From Actinomycetota bacterium (GTDB taxonomy: Bacteria; Actinomycetota; Actinomycetes; S36-B12), in contig DMPC01000037.1 of assembly GCA_003456155.1 (NCBI GenBank), forward strand, positions 3,250-13,300: 10,051 nt of DNA. The letters are read 5' to 3'. How positions within the stretch are numbered: position 1 is the stretch's first letter; the number at the start of each line of letters is the position of its first letter. Shown piece by piece: positions 1-6,688 of the stretch. The position numbers and the translations under genes were made by a program. Under the pieces are notes generated by a model. It made no database searches. It was not told the DNA's origin and saw only the letters and a list, made by a program, of their open reading frames with translations.

Positions 1-1242
1 TGGATCGGTGGCCTGTCCGCACTGACCAAGCCGTTGCTGCATCTCCATACTCAGGCTGCTCGCGAGTTGCCGTGGTCCACGATTGACATGGACTACATGA
101 ACCTGAACCAGGCCGCCCACGGGGACAGGGAGTTCGGGTTCATCGAGACCCGCCTGCGCCTGGACCGGGCGACGGTCTCGGGTCACTCCAGTGACCCTGA
201 GGTCGCGAAGCGCATCGGCTCGTGGGCCAGGGCCGCGATCGGCTGGAACGAGGCGCAGCACCTGAAGGTGGCCAGGTTCGGGGACAACATGCGCGACGTC
301 GCGGTCACCGAGGGCGACAAGGTCGAGGCCCAGATCCGCTTCGGTGTCTCGGTGAACACCTACGGGGTGACCTCTCTCGTGGACGCCGTGGCTGCCGCAA
401 GCGATGCGGACGTGGATGACGTGGTGACTGCCTACACAGAGCTATACGCCATGACGCCCGACCTCTTACCGGGCGGCGATCGCCATGAGGCCGTGCGGTA
501 CGGCGCTCGGATCGAGGTCGCCCTCCGGGCTCTGCTTGAGGAGGGCGGTTTCGGTGCCTTCACCACCAACTTCGAGGATCTCGGCGGCCTGCGCCAACTG
601 CCGGGCGTTGCCGTCCAGCGACTGATGGCTGAGGGTTACGGCTTCGGCGGTGAGGGGGACTGGAAGTCCGCAGTTCTGCTTCGGCTCGTGAAGGCGATGG
701 GCGAGGGGCTGGCTGGGGGAACCTCCTTCATGGAGGACTACACCTACCATCTGGGGCCCGGGACACCGCGGGTCCTCGGAGCGCACATGCTCGAGGTGTG
801 TCCGTCCATTGCGGAGGGCACCCCCAGACTCGAGGTCCATCCGCTGTCGATCGGGGGGCGTGAGGATCCGCCCCGTCTCGTCTTCAGCGCTGCCCCGGGC
901 CCAGCGGTCGTCATCGGCATGTCCGACCTCGGCGACCGGTTCCGCTTGGTGGCGAACGAGATCGACGTCGTTCCCCCTGACGAGCCGCTGCCCAGGCTCC
1001 CGGTGGCCCACGCCGTATGGGAGCCCCGGCCCACCTTCCAGGTCGCGACCGAGAGCTGGCTCTACGCCGGAGGCCCGCACCACACGGTGCTGACCTCGGC
1101 CGTACCGACCGAGACCTTGAGTCACTTCGCTGACATGGCGGGCGTCGAGTTGGTCCTCATCGGCGCCGACTCGACGGTCGAAGGCATCCGCGACCGGCTG
1201 CGCTGGGATGCCGCCTACTACCGACTGCGGCAGGGCCTGTGA
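1..1242 (+). CDS. araA: L-arabinose isomerase, C-terminal part (5' end outside window)
   Basis: Converts L-arabinose to L-ribulose in the cytoplasm, a metal-dependent (usually Mn2+) first step of bacterial arabinose catabolism. The frame is open from base 1 and gives 413 residues. E. coli AraA has about 500, so roughly 85-90 N-terminal residues lie upstream and no start is visible. Colinear with AraA throughout: IDMDYMNLNQAAHGDREFGF, RFGDNMRDVAVTEGDKVEAQ, FTTNFEDLGGLRQLPGVAVQ and GEGDWKSAVLLRLVKAMGEG all match from memory of the E. coli protein. Metal/catalytic residues are in place: Glu (codon 733-735) in GGTSFMEDYTYH, Glu (793-795) in LEVCPS, His (838-840) in EVHPLSIGG and the His pair (1078-1083) in AGGPHHT, the site of E. 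coli His450. The stop overlaps the start of the next gene (GTGA), so the two are co-transcribed and probably translationally coupled. Ribulokinase and ribulose-phosphate epimerase genes are not in the window; they could lie upstream. Confidence 0.97.
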   Translation, partial: WIGGLSALTKPLLHLHTQAARELPWSTIDMDYMNLNQAAHGDREFGFIETRLRLDRATVSGHSSDPEVAKRIGSWARAAIGWNEAQHLKVARFGDNMRDVAVTEGDKVEAQIRFGVSVNTYGVTSLVDAVAAASDADVDDVVTAYTELYAMTPDLLPGGDRHEAVRYGARIEVALRALLEEGGFGAFTTNFEDLGGLRQLPGVAVQRLMAEGYGFGGEGDWKSAVLLRLVKAMGEGLAGGTSFMEDYTYHLGPGTPRVLGAHMLEVCPSIAEGTPRLEVHPLSIGGREDPPRLVFSAAPGPAVVIGMSDLGDRFRLVANEIDVVPPDEPLPRLPVAHAVWEPRPTFQVATESWLYAGGPHHTVLTSAVPTETLSHFADMAGVELVLIGADSTVEGIRDRLRWDAAYYRLRQGL

Positions 1243-3008
1243 TCGGAATGGGTGCCTTCGTCGAGCGTCCGGTCGATCTTGAGGCGGTCCCCTGGAGTCG
1301 ACGTGGCTCCTACATGTCGCTCTCCATGAACACGGAGTCCCGCGATCATCCGGGGCGAGATCATCCGATCGACCCTGGCCTGTACCTGTGCGATCTCGGC
1401 GGCTATCGCCTCTGGCGGTGGAACGGTGTATTCCGCATCGTTGGCCTCAGTGACGGCGAGCCGGCTCCGCTCACCGTCAGTGAAGCCAAGCCCACATTTC
1501 TGCGCCTGGCCGCCGGTGACGGTGAGGTCGAGATCACCTGGGATGGCACAGACACGATGCGCTTCCGGGCGAGGTCCACGGGCCTGCGCCTGATCCAGAG
1601 CGTGATCGACCCGATGGACGCGGCGCTCGCCTTCCCGGTGGGCAGCTCGACGTGGCGTCTACAGATGGGAGAGGACGCGCACTACGCCATGACCTGCCTG
1701 ACCGGACATCTCGTCATCGATGCGCCGAGGGTGCGGACGGGATCGGGGGACACCGAGGACAGGAAGGTCATCGACCTGGAACCGGACGCCGAGGGCTGGG
1801 CAGAGTTGGCCATCACCCAGTACCGGACCGGCTTTCGCGCTCCCCGCGAATGGCAGTCCTTCGACGAGGCGAAGGCGGATGCGGCCGCGGACCTCGACTC
1901 CTGGGCTGCGGCGTTCCCGGCGGTGGCCTCCGATCTGCAGCCGGCCCGCGATGCGGCGATTGCGCTCCTGTGGACCAACACGGTCGCGGCGCGAGACAAC
2001 CTGAGGCGGCCGGCCGTTCTCATGTCGAAGAACTGGATGCACGCGGTCTGGTCGTGGGACCACTGCTTCGTGGCCCTCGGCCTTTCGCAGGGCGACCCCG
2101 GTCTGGCTTGGGATCAGTTCATGCTCTTCTTTGATCGCCAGTCGCCGGACGGCATGCTCGCAGACATCATCTCCGACTACGGGTGCATCTGGGGATTCTG
2201 CAAGCCGCCCGTTCACGGCTGGACCCTGCGAAGGCTCATGGAGGCGGGAGCCGTGCCCCCGGGCGGCCTCGAGGAGGTGTACCTGCCGCTGGCCGCATGG
2301 ACGGACTGGTGGCTCACGTATCGCGATGACGACTCCGATGGCCTGGCGGAGTACTTCCACGGCTGCGACAGCGGCCAGGACAACTCGGCCGCTTTCGACC
2401 AGATCGGGTTCCCGGCCGCCTCCCCGGACCTGGCCGCCTTCCTCGTGGTGCAGATGGACGTCCTTGCCGATGTCGCCGCGCGCATCGGTCGGATGGAGGA
2501 ATCCTCGACCTGGCGTCGACGCGCGGATGAGCAGCTGAGTGCTGTGATGGAGAACCTCTGGCAGGACACGCACTTCGTGGTTCGCCGTGGTGGCGACCGT
2601 GTGGTGGCGTACGACCGCTTCAGCCAGGTCTTCTACCTTCCACTCATCCTCGGCGAGCGGCTGCCCGAGAACGTGCGTGCCGCGCTGCTGGCAGAGGTCG
2701 ACGCCGTCATCACGCCGCACGGCATCGCCAGCCAGGGTCCGGGCAGCCCGCTGCACGAAAGCGACGGCTACTGGCGGGGTCCGATCTGGGCGCCGACCAC
2801 GTACCTAGTCATGGACGGACTCGCAGCATGCGGCGATCAGGCGCGAGCCGACGACCTCGGCCGCGGTTTCGCAGCGATGGCCCGGGCGGGCGGTTTTGCG
2901 GAGAACTACGAAGCTACCAGCGGTCGTCCATTACGCGATCGCGGATACAGCTGGTCCGCTGCCGTGTTCCTGTGCATCGCGTCGACCATCGACGATCACC
3001 GACTATGA
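1239..3008 (+). CDS. GH63/GH37-like (MGH1-like) glycoside hydrolase, cytoplasmic
   Basis: A 589-residue protein with a beta-sandwich-like N-terminal part (to about residue 190) and an (alpha/alpha)6-barrel C-terminal part of the type shared by GH63 glucosidases, GH37 trehalases and mannosylglycerate hydrolase (MGH1-like). Landmarks: SKNWMHAVWSWDHCF (residues about 263-277), HGCDSGQDNSAAF with Asp381, SDGYWRGPIWAPTTYL, and FAENYEATSGRPLRDRGYSW with Glu555. By analogy with YgjK and MGH, Asp381 (in SGxD) is the likely general acid and Glu555 (in ENY) the likely general base. No signal peptide, so it should act on imported sugars. Start: GTG 1239 overlaps the araA stop (GTGA) with AGGG at 1232-1235 close upstream; ATG 1248 in the same frame is the alternative. 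Both keep the VPWSRRGSY segment, which I recall as N-terminal in relatives. Its stop overlaps the next gene by ATGA. These families cover alpha-glucosidase, trehalase and mannosylglycerate hydrolase activities; linkage to araA suggests an arabinose-containing substrate, but this is inference. Confidence 0.85.
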   Translation: MIGMGAFVERPVDLEAVPWSRRGSYMSLSMNTESRDHPGRDHPIDPGLYLCDLGGYRLWRWNGVFRIVGLSDGEPAPLTVSEAKPTFLRLAAGDGEVEITWDGTDTMRFRARSTGLRLIQSVIDPMDAALAFPVGSSTWRLQMGEDAHYAMTCLTGHLVIDAPRVRTGSGDTEDRKVIDLEPDAEGWAELAITQYRTGFRAPREWQSFDEAKADAAADLDSWAAAFPAVASDLQPARDAAIALLWTNTVAARDNLRRPAVLMSKNWMHAVWSWDHCFVALGLSQGDPGLAWDQFMLFFDRQSPDGMLADIISDYGCIWGFCKPPVHGWTLRRLMEAGAVPPGGLEEVYLPLAAWTDWWLTYRDDDSDGLAEYFHGCDSGQDNSAAFDQIGFPAASPDLAAFLVVQMDVLADVAARIGRMEESSTWRRRADEQLSAVMENLWQDTHFVVRRGGDRVVAYDRFSQVFYLPLILGERLPENVRAALLAEVDAVITPHGIASQGPGSPLHESDGYWRGPIWAPTTYLVMDGLAACGDQARADDLGRGFAAMARAGGFAENYEATSGRPLRDRGYSWSAAVFLCIASTIDDHRL

Positions 3009-5146
3009 CGGACACAATCGTCATTGCCAGCAGCAGTCTGCAGGCGACCTTCGCTACCCGCGATGGATCACTGATCCATCTGGTGACGGTCGACGGTGAA
3101 TGGCCGATCCTTGAAGGGGACGGGCTGGGTCTGGGATTCTCCCTGCTAGTGCCACTAGACGGTCGCAGGAACAACCCCGTCGACTCCAGGGAGCAGCCGC
3201 CGCCTGCTTGGGAGATCGCCGACGATGGCACCTCTGCTGTGGCCGAGTGGGCCCGTGTGCGCTCGGAGCATGGTGGTGAGCACGACATCGCCGTGCGCAT
3301 GACGGTGTGCGTCGAGGGGGAGCGGCTGGTCTTCTCGCTCACAATCGACAACCACTCCGAGCTGATGGTTGAGGACGCGAGATTCCCGCGCGTTGGCGAC
3401 GTGCGGCAGGCTTCGACTGACCGACCGCTCTACAGCTTCATGGCGGGCTACGCAGACGGCCGCCGCCGACCATTCCGCCCCCGGTTCCTGGACTCCGTCC
3501 CTTACTTCGGTGTCGACCGTCCTGCCTACATCAACGATCCGATGGAACAGAGCGCTGCTGCGCCCTACACGCCGTTCATGTTGGTGGAGGACGGCGAGCG
3601 TGGCCTGTACCTCGGGCTGGACCAGCCGTCCCATGAGATCGTCGGATGGATTCTGGAGCTGCGTCCCGGCTGGTCGGACTCCATGCACCTGAAGGTGCCG
3701 GATCGCGACATGTCCGCACCCGAGCCGACCTGCGTCCGAATCGACGTCGCGCATCTGCCGTACCTGCCCGCGGGAGCCTCGTGCACCCTGCCGTCAATCG
3801 CCATGGCCGCATTCACCGGTGGCTGGCAGGCCGGAGCCGGCATCTATCGCGAGCGGCGCTCCACCTGGACGTCTCCGGCGGATCCGCCGGAGTGGGCCAC
3901 AGGGCCCACGGCCTGGATGCAGCTTCAGGTGAACTCGCCTGAGGACGAGTTGCGACTCCCCTTCGACCGATTGCCGGAGGTTGCGCGCAGCTGCGTGCAC
4001 CATGGTGTCGGCTCCATCCAGCTTGTCGGCTGGAATGAGGGCGGCCAGGACCGCAACAACCCCAACCACACGCCGGACCCGCGACTCGGTGGGACGGAAG
4101 CCCTCAGGGAGGCGATTGCCGAGTGTCAGCGGCTCGGGGTCCGGATCGTGCTCTTCGCCAAGTTCACCTGGGCGGATCGGAGCAGCGCGCTCTACCGCAC
4201 CGAGCTGCATCGTGATGCGATCCGCGACCCATACGGCGACACCTACGATCACCCCGGCTACAAGTACAACACCGTCTCGCAGCTGCTCGGAGTCAGCACG
4301 CGTCAGCTCGTCCCGATGTGTTTCGCCAGCGAGCACTACCGGGCTCTGTGCGAGTCCGACTTCCGCGGAATCGTCGACCTCGGCGCCGACGGGATGCTGT
4401 TTGACGAGTGCCTGCATCACGGCAGGGCACTGCTCTGCTTCGACGCGACGCACGGTCACCGCTCGGGAGGGTCGGTCTTCAACTTCGACGACGCACTCAT
4501 CGAGGCCTTCGCGTCTTATGCCCGAGCGGTCAATCCGGAATTCCTCTTCGCAGGAGAGGCGATCTACGACGGGCAGTTCGGGGTCTACCCGCTCTCCTAC
4601 CATCGAAGCTTCGAGGTGGATCACATTCCGCTGACGCGCTTCATGCATCCCCGCGCCCAACTGGCCGTGGCCAGCGTCGGCTTCGACGACCGGAACCTCA
4701 TCGGCCAAGCGCTCGTCCGCCGCTACATCCTGAGCTACGAGCCGTTCAACTTCCAAGGGCGCCTCGAGGATTTCCCCCTCACGGCCGCCTACGGCAGGTC
4801 CATGGACGAACTGCGCACTACATGGCGGCGCTGGTTCTGGGACGGGGAGTACCGGGACGAGCTGGGCGCGTCCGTGCACACCGCGGCGGGGGAGCAGCAT
4901 CATCCGTTCGCGGTGTTCGCCCCTGACGACGGCTCTCACCCGGGCGTTGCCCTGGCGAACCACACGGGGGTACCGGTGCGACTGAAGGTTGCGATCGACG
5001 GAAGCACGGAGCCGCTCGCCTTGCACCTCATCGACGGCCCTGGCTGGGAGCCGGCTCACGACAACTGGCTGGAAGTGCCTGCCCATTCCGCCGGGATCGT
5101 GTTGCCGTTCGGCATCGTGGCGAACGGCCGCGGAGTCTCCCGGTGA
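3005..5146 (+). CDS. DUF6259-type putative TIM-barrel glycosidase
   Basis: A 713-residue protein without signal peptide or membrane segment. Three parts can be seen: an N-terminal beta-rich domain (about 1-285), a linker with PPEWATGPTAW (about 294-304), a barrel-like domain (about 305-620) and a short beta-rich C-terminal domain (about 635-713). The barrel carries VGWNEGGQDRNNPNHTPDPR and an ALREAIAECQRLGVRIVLF strand-helix unit, which I associate with DUF6259, a family resembling clan GH-D enzymes but without an activity I can name. Candidate catalytic acids at strand ends are Asp467/Glu468 in GADGMLFDECLHH and Glu518 in FLFAGEAIYDG. Start: ATG 3005 overlaps the previous stop (ATGA) and has no good Shine-Dalgarno sequence, which points to reinitiation after the upstream gene. 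A longer reading from 2828 is rejected because it overlaps the hydrolase by 180 nt and the added residues look like out-of-frame translation. Probable role: cutting imported oligosaccharides together with the GH63-like enzyme. Confidence 0.8.
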   Translation: MTDTIVIASSSLQATFATRDGSLIHLVTVDGEWPILEGDGLGLGFSLLVPLDGRRNNPVDSREQPPPAWEIADDGTSAVAEWARVRSEHGGEHDIAVRMTVCVEGERLVFSLTIDNHSELMVEDARFPRVGDVRQASTDRPLYSFMAGYADGRRRPFRPRFLDSVPYFGVDRPAYINDPMEQSAAAPYTPFMLVEDGERGLYLGLDQPSHEIVGWILELRPGWSDSMHLKVPDRDMSAPEPTCVRIDVAHLPYLPAGASCTLPSIAMAAFTGGWQAGAGIYRERRSTWTSPADPPEWATGPTAWMQLQVNSPEDELRLPFDRLPEVARSCVHHGVGSIQLVGWNEGGQDRNNPNHTPDPRLGGTEALREAIAECQRLGVRIVLFAKFTWADRSSALYRTELHRDAIRDPYGDTYDHPGYKYNTVSQLLGVSTRQLVPMCFASEHYRALCESDFRGIVDLGADGMLFDECLHHGRALLCFDATHGHRSGGSVFNFDDALIEAFASYARAVNPEFLFAGEAIYDGQFGVYPLSYHRSFEVDHIPLTRFMHPRAQLAVASVGFDDRNLIGQALVRRYILSYEPFNFQGRLEDFPLTAAYGRSMDELRTTWRRWFWDGEYRDELGASVHTAAGEQHHPFAVFAPDDGSHPGVALANHTGVPVRLKVAIDGSTEPLALHLIDGPGWEPAHDNWLEVPAHSAGIVLPFGIVANGRGVSR
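3873..3892. repeat. Perfect 20-bp palindrome inside a coding region
   Basis: CTCCGGCGGATCCGCCGGAG is identical to its reverse complement, centred on GGATCC; the flanking bases (T and T) end the symmetry. It lies in the DUF6259 gene at residues 290-297, at the predicted boundary between the N-terminal beta domain and the barrel. In RNA it can fold only with a few central bases unpaired. It may be a by-product of GC-rich Ser-Pro-Ala-Asp-Pro-Pro codons. Confidence 0.6.
3892..3909 (+). repeat. Small intragenic hairpin next to the palindrome
   Basis: GTGGGCC (3892-3898) and GGCCCAC (3903-3909) form a perfect 7-bp stem with loop ACAG. It shares its first base with the preceding 20-bp palindrome, so the two could form adjacent or competing stem-loops in the mRNA. 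There is no following U-run, so it is not an intrinsic terminator. Function unknown. Confidence 0.45.
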
Positions 5147-5147
5147 G

Positions 5148-5166
5148 TCGTTACCGCATCGTTATC
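5148..5166. repeat. Direct repeat TCGTTAYC upstream of the transporter promoter
   Basis: TCGTTACC (5148-5155) and TCGTTATC (5159-5166) match at 7 of 8 positions and are spaced 11 bp start to start, about one helical turn, ending 19 bp upstream of the -35 hexamer. This spacing would suit an activator bound to one face of the DNA, but two short repeats can arise by chance. Confidence 0.2.
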
Positions 5167-5185
5167 TGGGCCTCGGACGAACTGC

Positions 5186-5214
5186 TTGACGAGATACATC
5201 ATACGTACGATATT
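5186..5214 (+). promoter_or_regulatory. Predicted promoter of the ABC importer operon
   Basis: TTGACG (5186-5191, five of six consensus -35 bases), a 17-nt spacer, then GATATT (5209-5214, four of six -10 bases). It lies in the most AT-rich stretch of the window, in the only sizeable gap between genes, just upstream of the binding-protein gene. Transcription would start near 5221, leaving a leader of about 55 nt. TATTAG (5211-5216) is an alternative -10 with a less favourable 19-nt spacer. Confidence 0.6.
5198..5211. promoter_or_regulatory. Putative repressor operator (imperfect palindrome)
   Basis: ATCATACGTACGAT is symmetric at 12 of 14 positions around a central CG and lies in the promoter spacer, running into the -10. 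A protein bound here would block RNA polymerase, which fits induction of a sugar importer by its substrate. The GTACGTA-type core recalls the operator of the GntR-type arabinose repressor AraR of Bacillus, as I remember it; a LacI-family regulator is equally possible. No regulator gene is in the window. Confidence 0.5.
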
Positions 5215-5262
5215 AGTCACGCCGCCCCACCTCATCCCTGGTCCCGTCACCCGGGATCCCAC

Positions 5263-5268
5263 GAAAGG
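5263..5268 (+). promoter_or_regulatory. Ribosome binding site deciding the binding-protein start
   Basis: GAAAGG ends 7 nt before ATG 5276. It supports this start over in-frame upstream codons such as TTG 5186, which is itself part of the predicted -35 element. Confidence 0.75.
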
Positions 5269-5275
5269 TAGATGC

Positions 5276-6607
5276 ATGGCCCTCTTGAGAACGCGCCAAT
5301 TCATGGGCGCCGGAACGCTCGCTGCCACGGCAGCCCTGCTCCTTGCAGGCTGCGGTGGCTCGGCAGAATCTGGCGAGGCGACCGCCTCGTCAGCTGCCCC
5401 CTCGGCCTCCGAGAGCGCTGTCGCCAGCGCAGCCCCATCTGCAGAGGCCAGTGCATCGGCTGAGCCGCAGGCAGCGGGGGATCTCACGATCTGGACCGAG
5501 GACTACTACGTCAAGATCTTCGAGCCCGCCGTGAAGCCCTGGGCTGAGGCGAACGGCATCAACGTGAACTTCGTGACCAAGGATTTCTACACGATGACTG
5601 ATGAGTTCATCGCTGCCGTCCCGGCTGGGGAGGGCCCCGACCTGCTCATCGCACCTACCGCCACCTACCAGTTGGTCTCGAACGGCGTCGCTGCGCCGGT
5701 CGAGCTGGGCGACCTGGCCGCGGGCTTCGATGCCGGCGCGATCGCAGCCGTGACTCAGGATGGCCAGATCTACGGCGTGCCCTTCACGGTGGAGAACATT
5801 GCGCTCTACCGAAACACGGATCTCGCATCCACCGCGCCGGCGACCTTCGACGAGATGATCGCGGCCGGAAACGCACTCGTTGATGAGGGCAAGGCGAAGT
5901 CCGCCTTCTGCATCGGCCAGGACCCCAAGAGCGGCAATGGCTACCTCCTCATGCCGTTCATGTCGTCCTTCGGGTCGACCATCTTCGCTCAGGATGCGAA
6001 TGGCAACTTCGACGGCAATCAGCTGACTCTCGACGATGCCGCGGGTCAGGAATTCGCCAAGTGGCTCGGTGAGGCGGGAGCCTCAGGCGCCCTCAATCCC
6101 GACATGACCTTGGACATCGCTCTCCAGCAGTTCAAGGACGGCGAGTGCCCCTTCCTCGTGACTGGCCCGTGGGACCTGGGTGGCATCAAGGAGTCGGGCG
6201 TGAACTTCGCCATCGACGCGATCCCGACCGCCGGTGGGGAGCCCGCTGCCCCGTTCGTCGGAAACTACGGGGTGTACGCCTCCTCACAGGCGGCGAATCC
6301 GCTGGCCGCGCAGCTGTTCCTTACAGACTTCATGACCAATACGGAATCGCAGGTCGCGATCTGGGAGGGTGCGCAGAACCCGCCGGCGCTCACCGCCGCG
6401 TTCGAGGCCGTGGCCGACGATCCGTACATGAAGGCGTTCGGCGAGATCGGAGCCTACGGAGTGCCGACTCCGCCCATTCCGGCCATGAGCCAGGTGTGGG
6501 GCCCGTGGGGCGAGACGGAGGTCCTGATCCAGCGCGGCAAGGGTGATCCGGTCAAGCTCTGGAAGGACATGGCCGAGAAGATCCGGGCGGATATCGCCAA
6601 GATGTAG
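5276..6607 (+). CDS. Sugar ABC transporter substrate-binding lipoprotein, MalE-like (CUT1)
   Basis: A 443-residue extracytoplasmic receptor that would capture an oligosaccharide and deliver it to the permeases encoded just downstream. The N terminus is a lipoprotein signal peptide: MALLRTR, a hydrophobic core, then lipobox LAGC with Cys26 as the lipidation site. Residues 27 to about 66 are a low-complexity Ala/Ser/Glu/Pro tether with repeated AAPSA units, followed by the mature fold from DLTIWTEDYY. The C-terminal half matches MalE: QFKDGECPFLVTGPWDLGGI (about 285-304), PFVGNYGVYASS, AAQLFLTDFMTNTESQVAIW and PPIPAMSQVWGPW. Family membership is clear. The ligand is not: MalE-like receptors bind maltodextrins but also other oligosaccharides, and the araA, GH63-like and esterase neighbours suggest an arabinose-containing, perhaps acetylated one. 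Expression probably starts from the promoter at 5186-5214, and a strong hairpin follows the stop, as expected for a receptor made in excess over its permeases. Confidence 0.92.
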   Translation: MALLRTRQFMGAGTLAATAALLLAGCGGSAESGEATASSAAPSASESAVASAAPSAEASASAEPQAAGDLTIWTEDYYVKIFEPAVKPWAEANGINVNFVTKDFYTMTDEFIAAVPAGEGPDLLIAPTATYQLVSNGVAAPVELGDLAAGFDAGAIAAVTQDGQIYGVPFTVENIALYRNTDLASTAPATFDEMIAAGNALVDEGKAKSAFCIGQDPKSGNGYLLMPFMSSFGSTIFAQDANGNFDGNQLTLDDAAGQEFAKWLGEAGASGALNPDMTLDIALQQFKDGECPFLVTGPWDLGGIKESGVNFAIDAIPTAGGEPAAPFVGNYGVYASSQAANPLAAQLFLTDFMTNTESQVAIWEGAQNPPALTAAFEAVADDPYMKAFGEIGAYGVPTPPIPAMSQVWGPWGETEVLIQRGKGDPVKLWKDMAEKIRADIAKM

Positions 6608-6614
6608 TTTGACC

Positions 6615-6643
6615 CCGGGGGGCCGCCTTTGGCGGCCCCCCGG
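6615..6643 (+). terminator. 13-bp GC-rich hairpin between receptor and permease genes
   Basis: CCGGGGGGCCGCC (6615-6627) pairs perfectly with GGCGGCCCCCCGG (6631-6643) around a TTT loop, starting 8 nt after the receptor stop. No T-run follows, so it is probably an attenuator or a 3' RNA-stabilising structure rather than a full terminator, since no promoter is evident before the permease genes at 6689. It recalls the intergenic structures downstream of malE in E. coli, which help keep receptor above permease. Confidence 0.75.
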
Positions 6644-6688
6644 CTCATCTCTGCAGGCGGTCTGAACCCCAAAGCGAAACGAGCATCC

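Noticed and set aside
1341..1370. Near-repeat of GATCATCCG at 1344-1352 and 1359-1367 encoding RDHPGRDHP
   Set aside because: An in-frame 15-bp near-duplication in a variable N-terminal segment; too short and imperfect to be more than slippage or chance.
1659..2756. Open frame of 365 codons on the minus strand opposite the GH63-like gene
   Set aside because: Same reason: a GC-driven shadow of a gene with clear family motifs, and no sensible domain in its translation.
2828..3004. N-terminal extension of the DUF6259 protein
   Set aside because: It overlaps the conserved end of the GH63-like gene (including its ENY motif) in another frame and reads as Arg/Ser-rich out-of-frame sequence; ATG 3005 gives a clean ATGA overlap.
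3794..5086. Long open frame (430 codons) on the minus strand opposite the DUF6259 gene
   Set aside because: It is antisense to a well-supported gene, its Arg/Val/Glu/Gly-rich protein has no recognisable motif, and such open frames are common opposite GC-rich genes.
5186..5275. N-terminal extension of the binding protein from TTG 5186
   Set aside because: It would include the predicted promoter, precede a canonical lipoprotein signal peptide with 30 unsuitable residues, and ignore the well-placed GAAAGG before ATG 5276.
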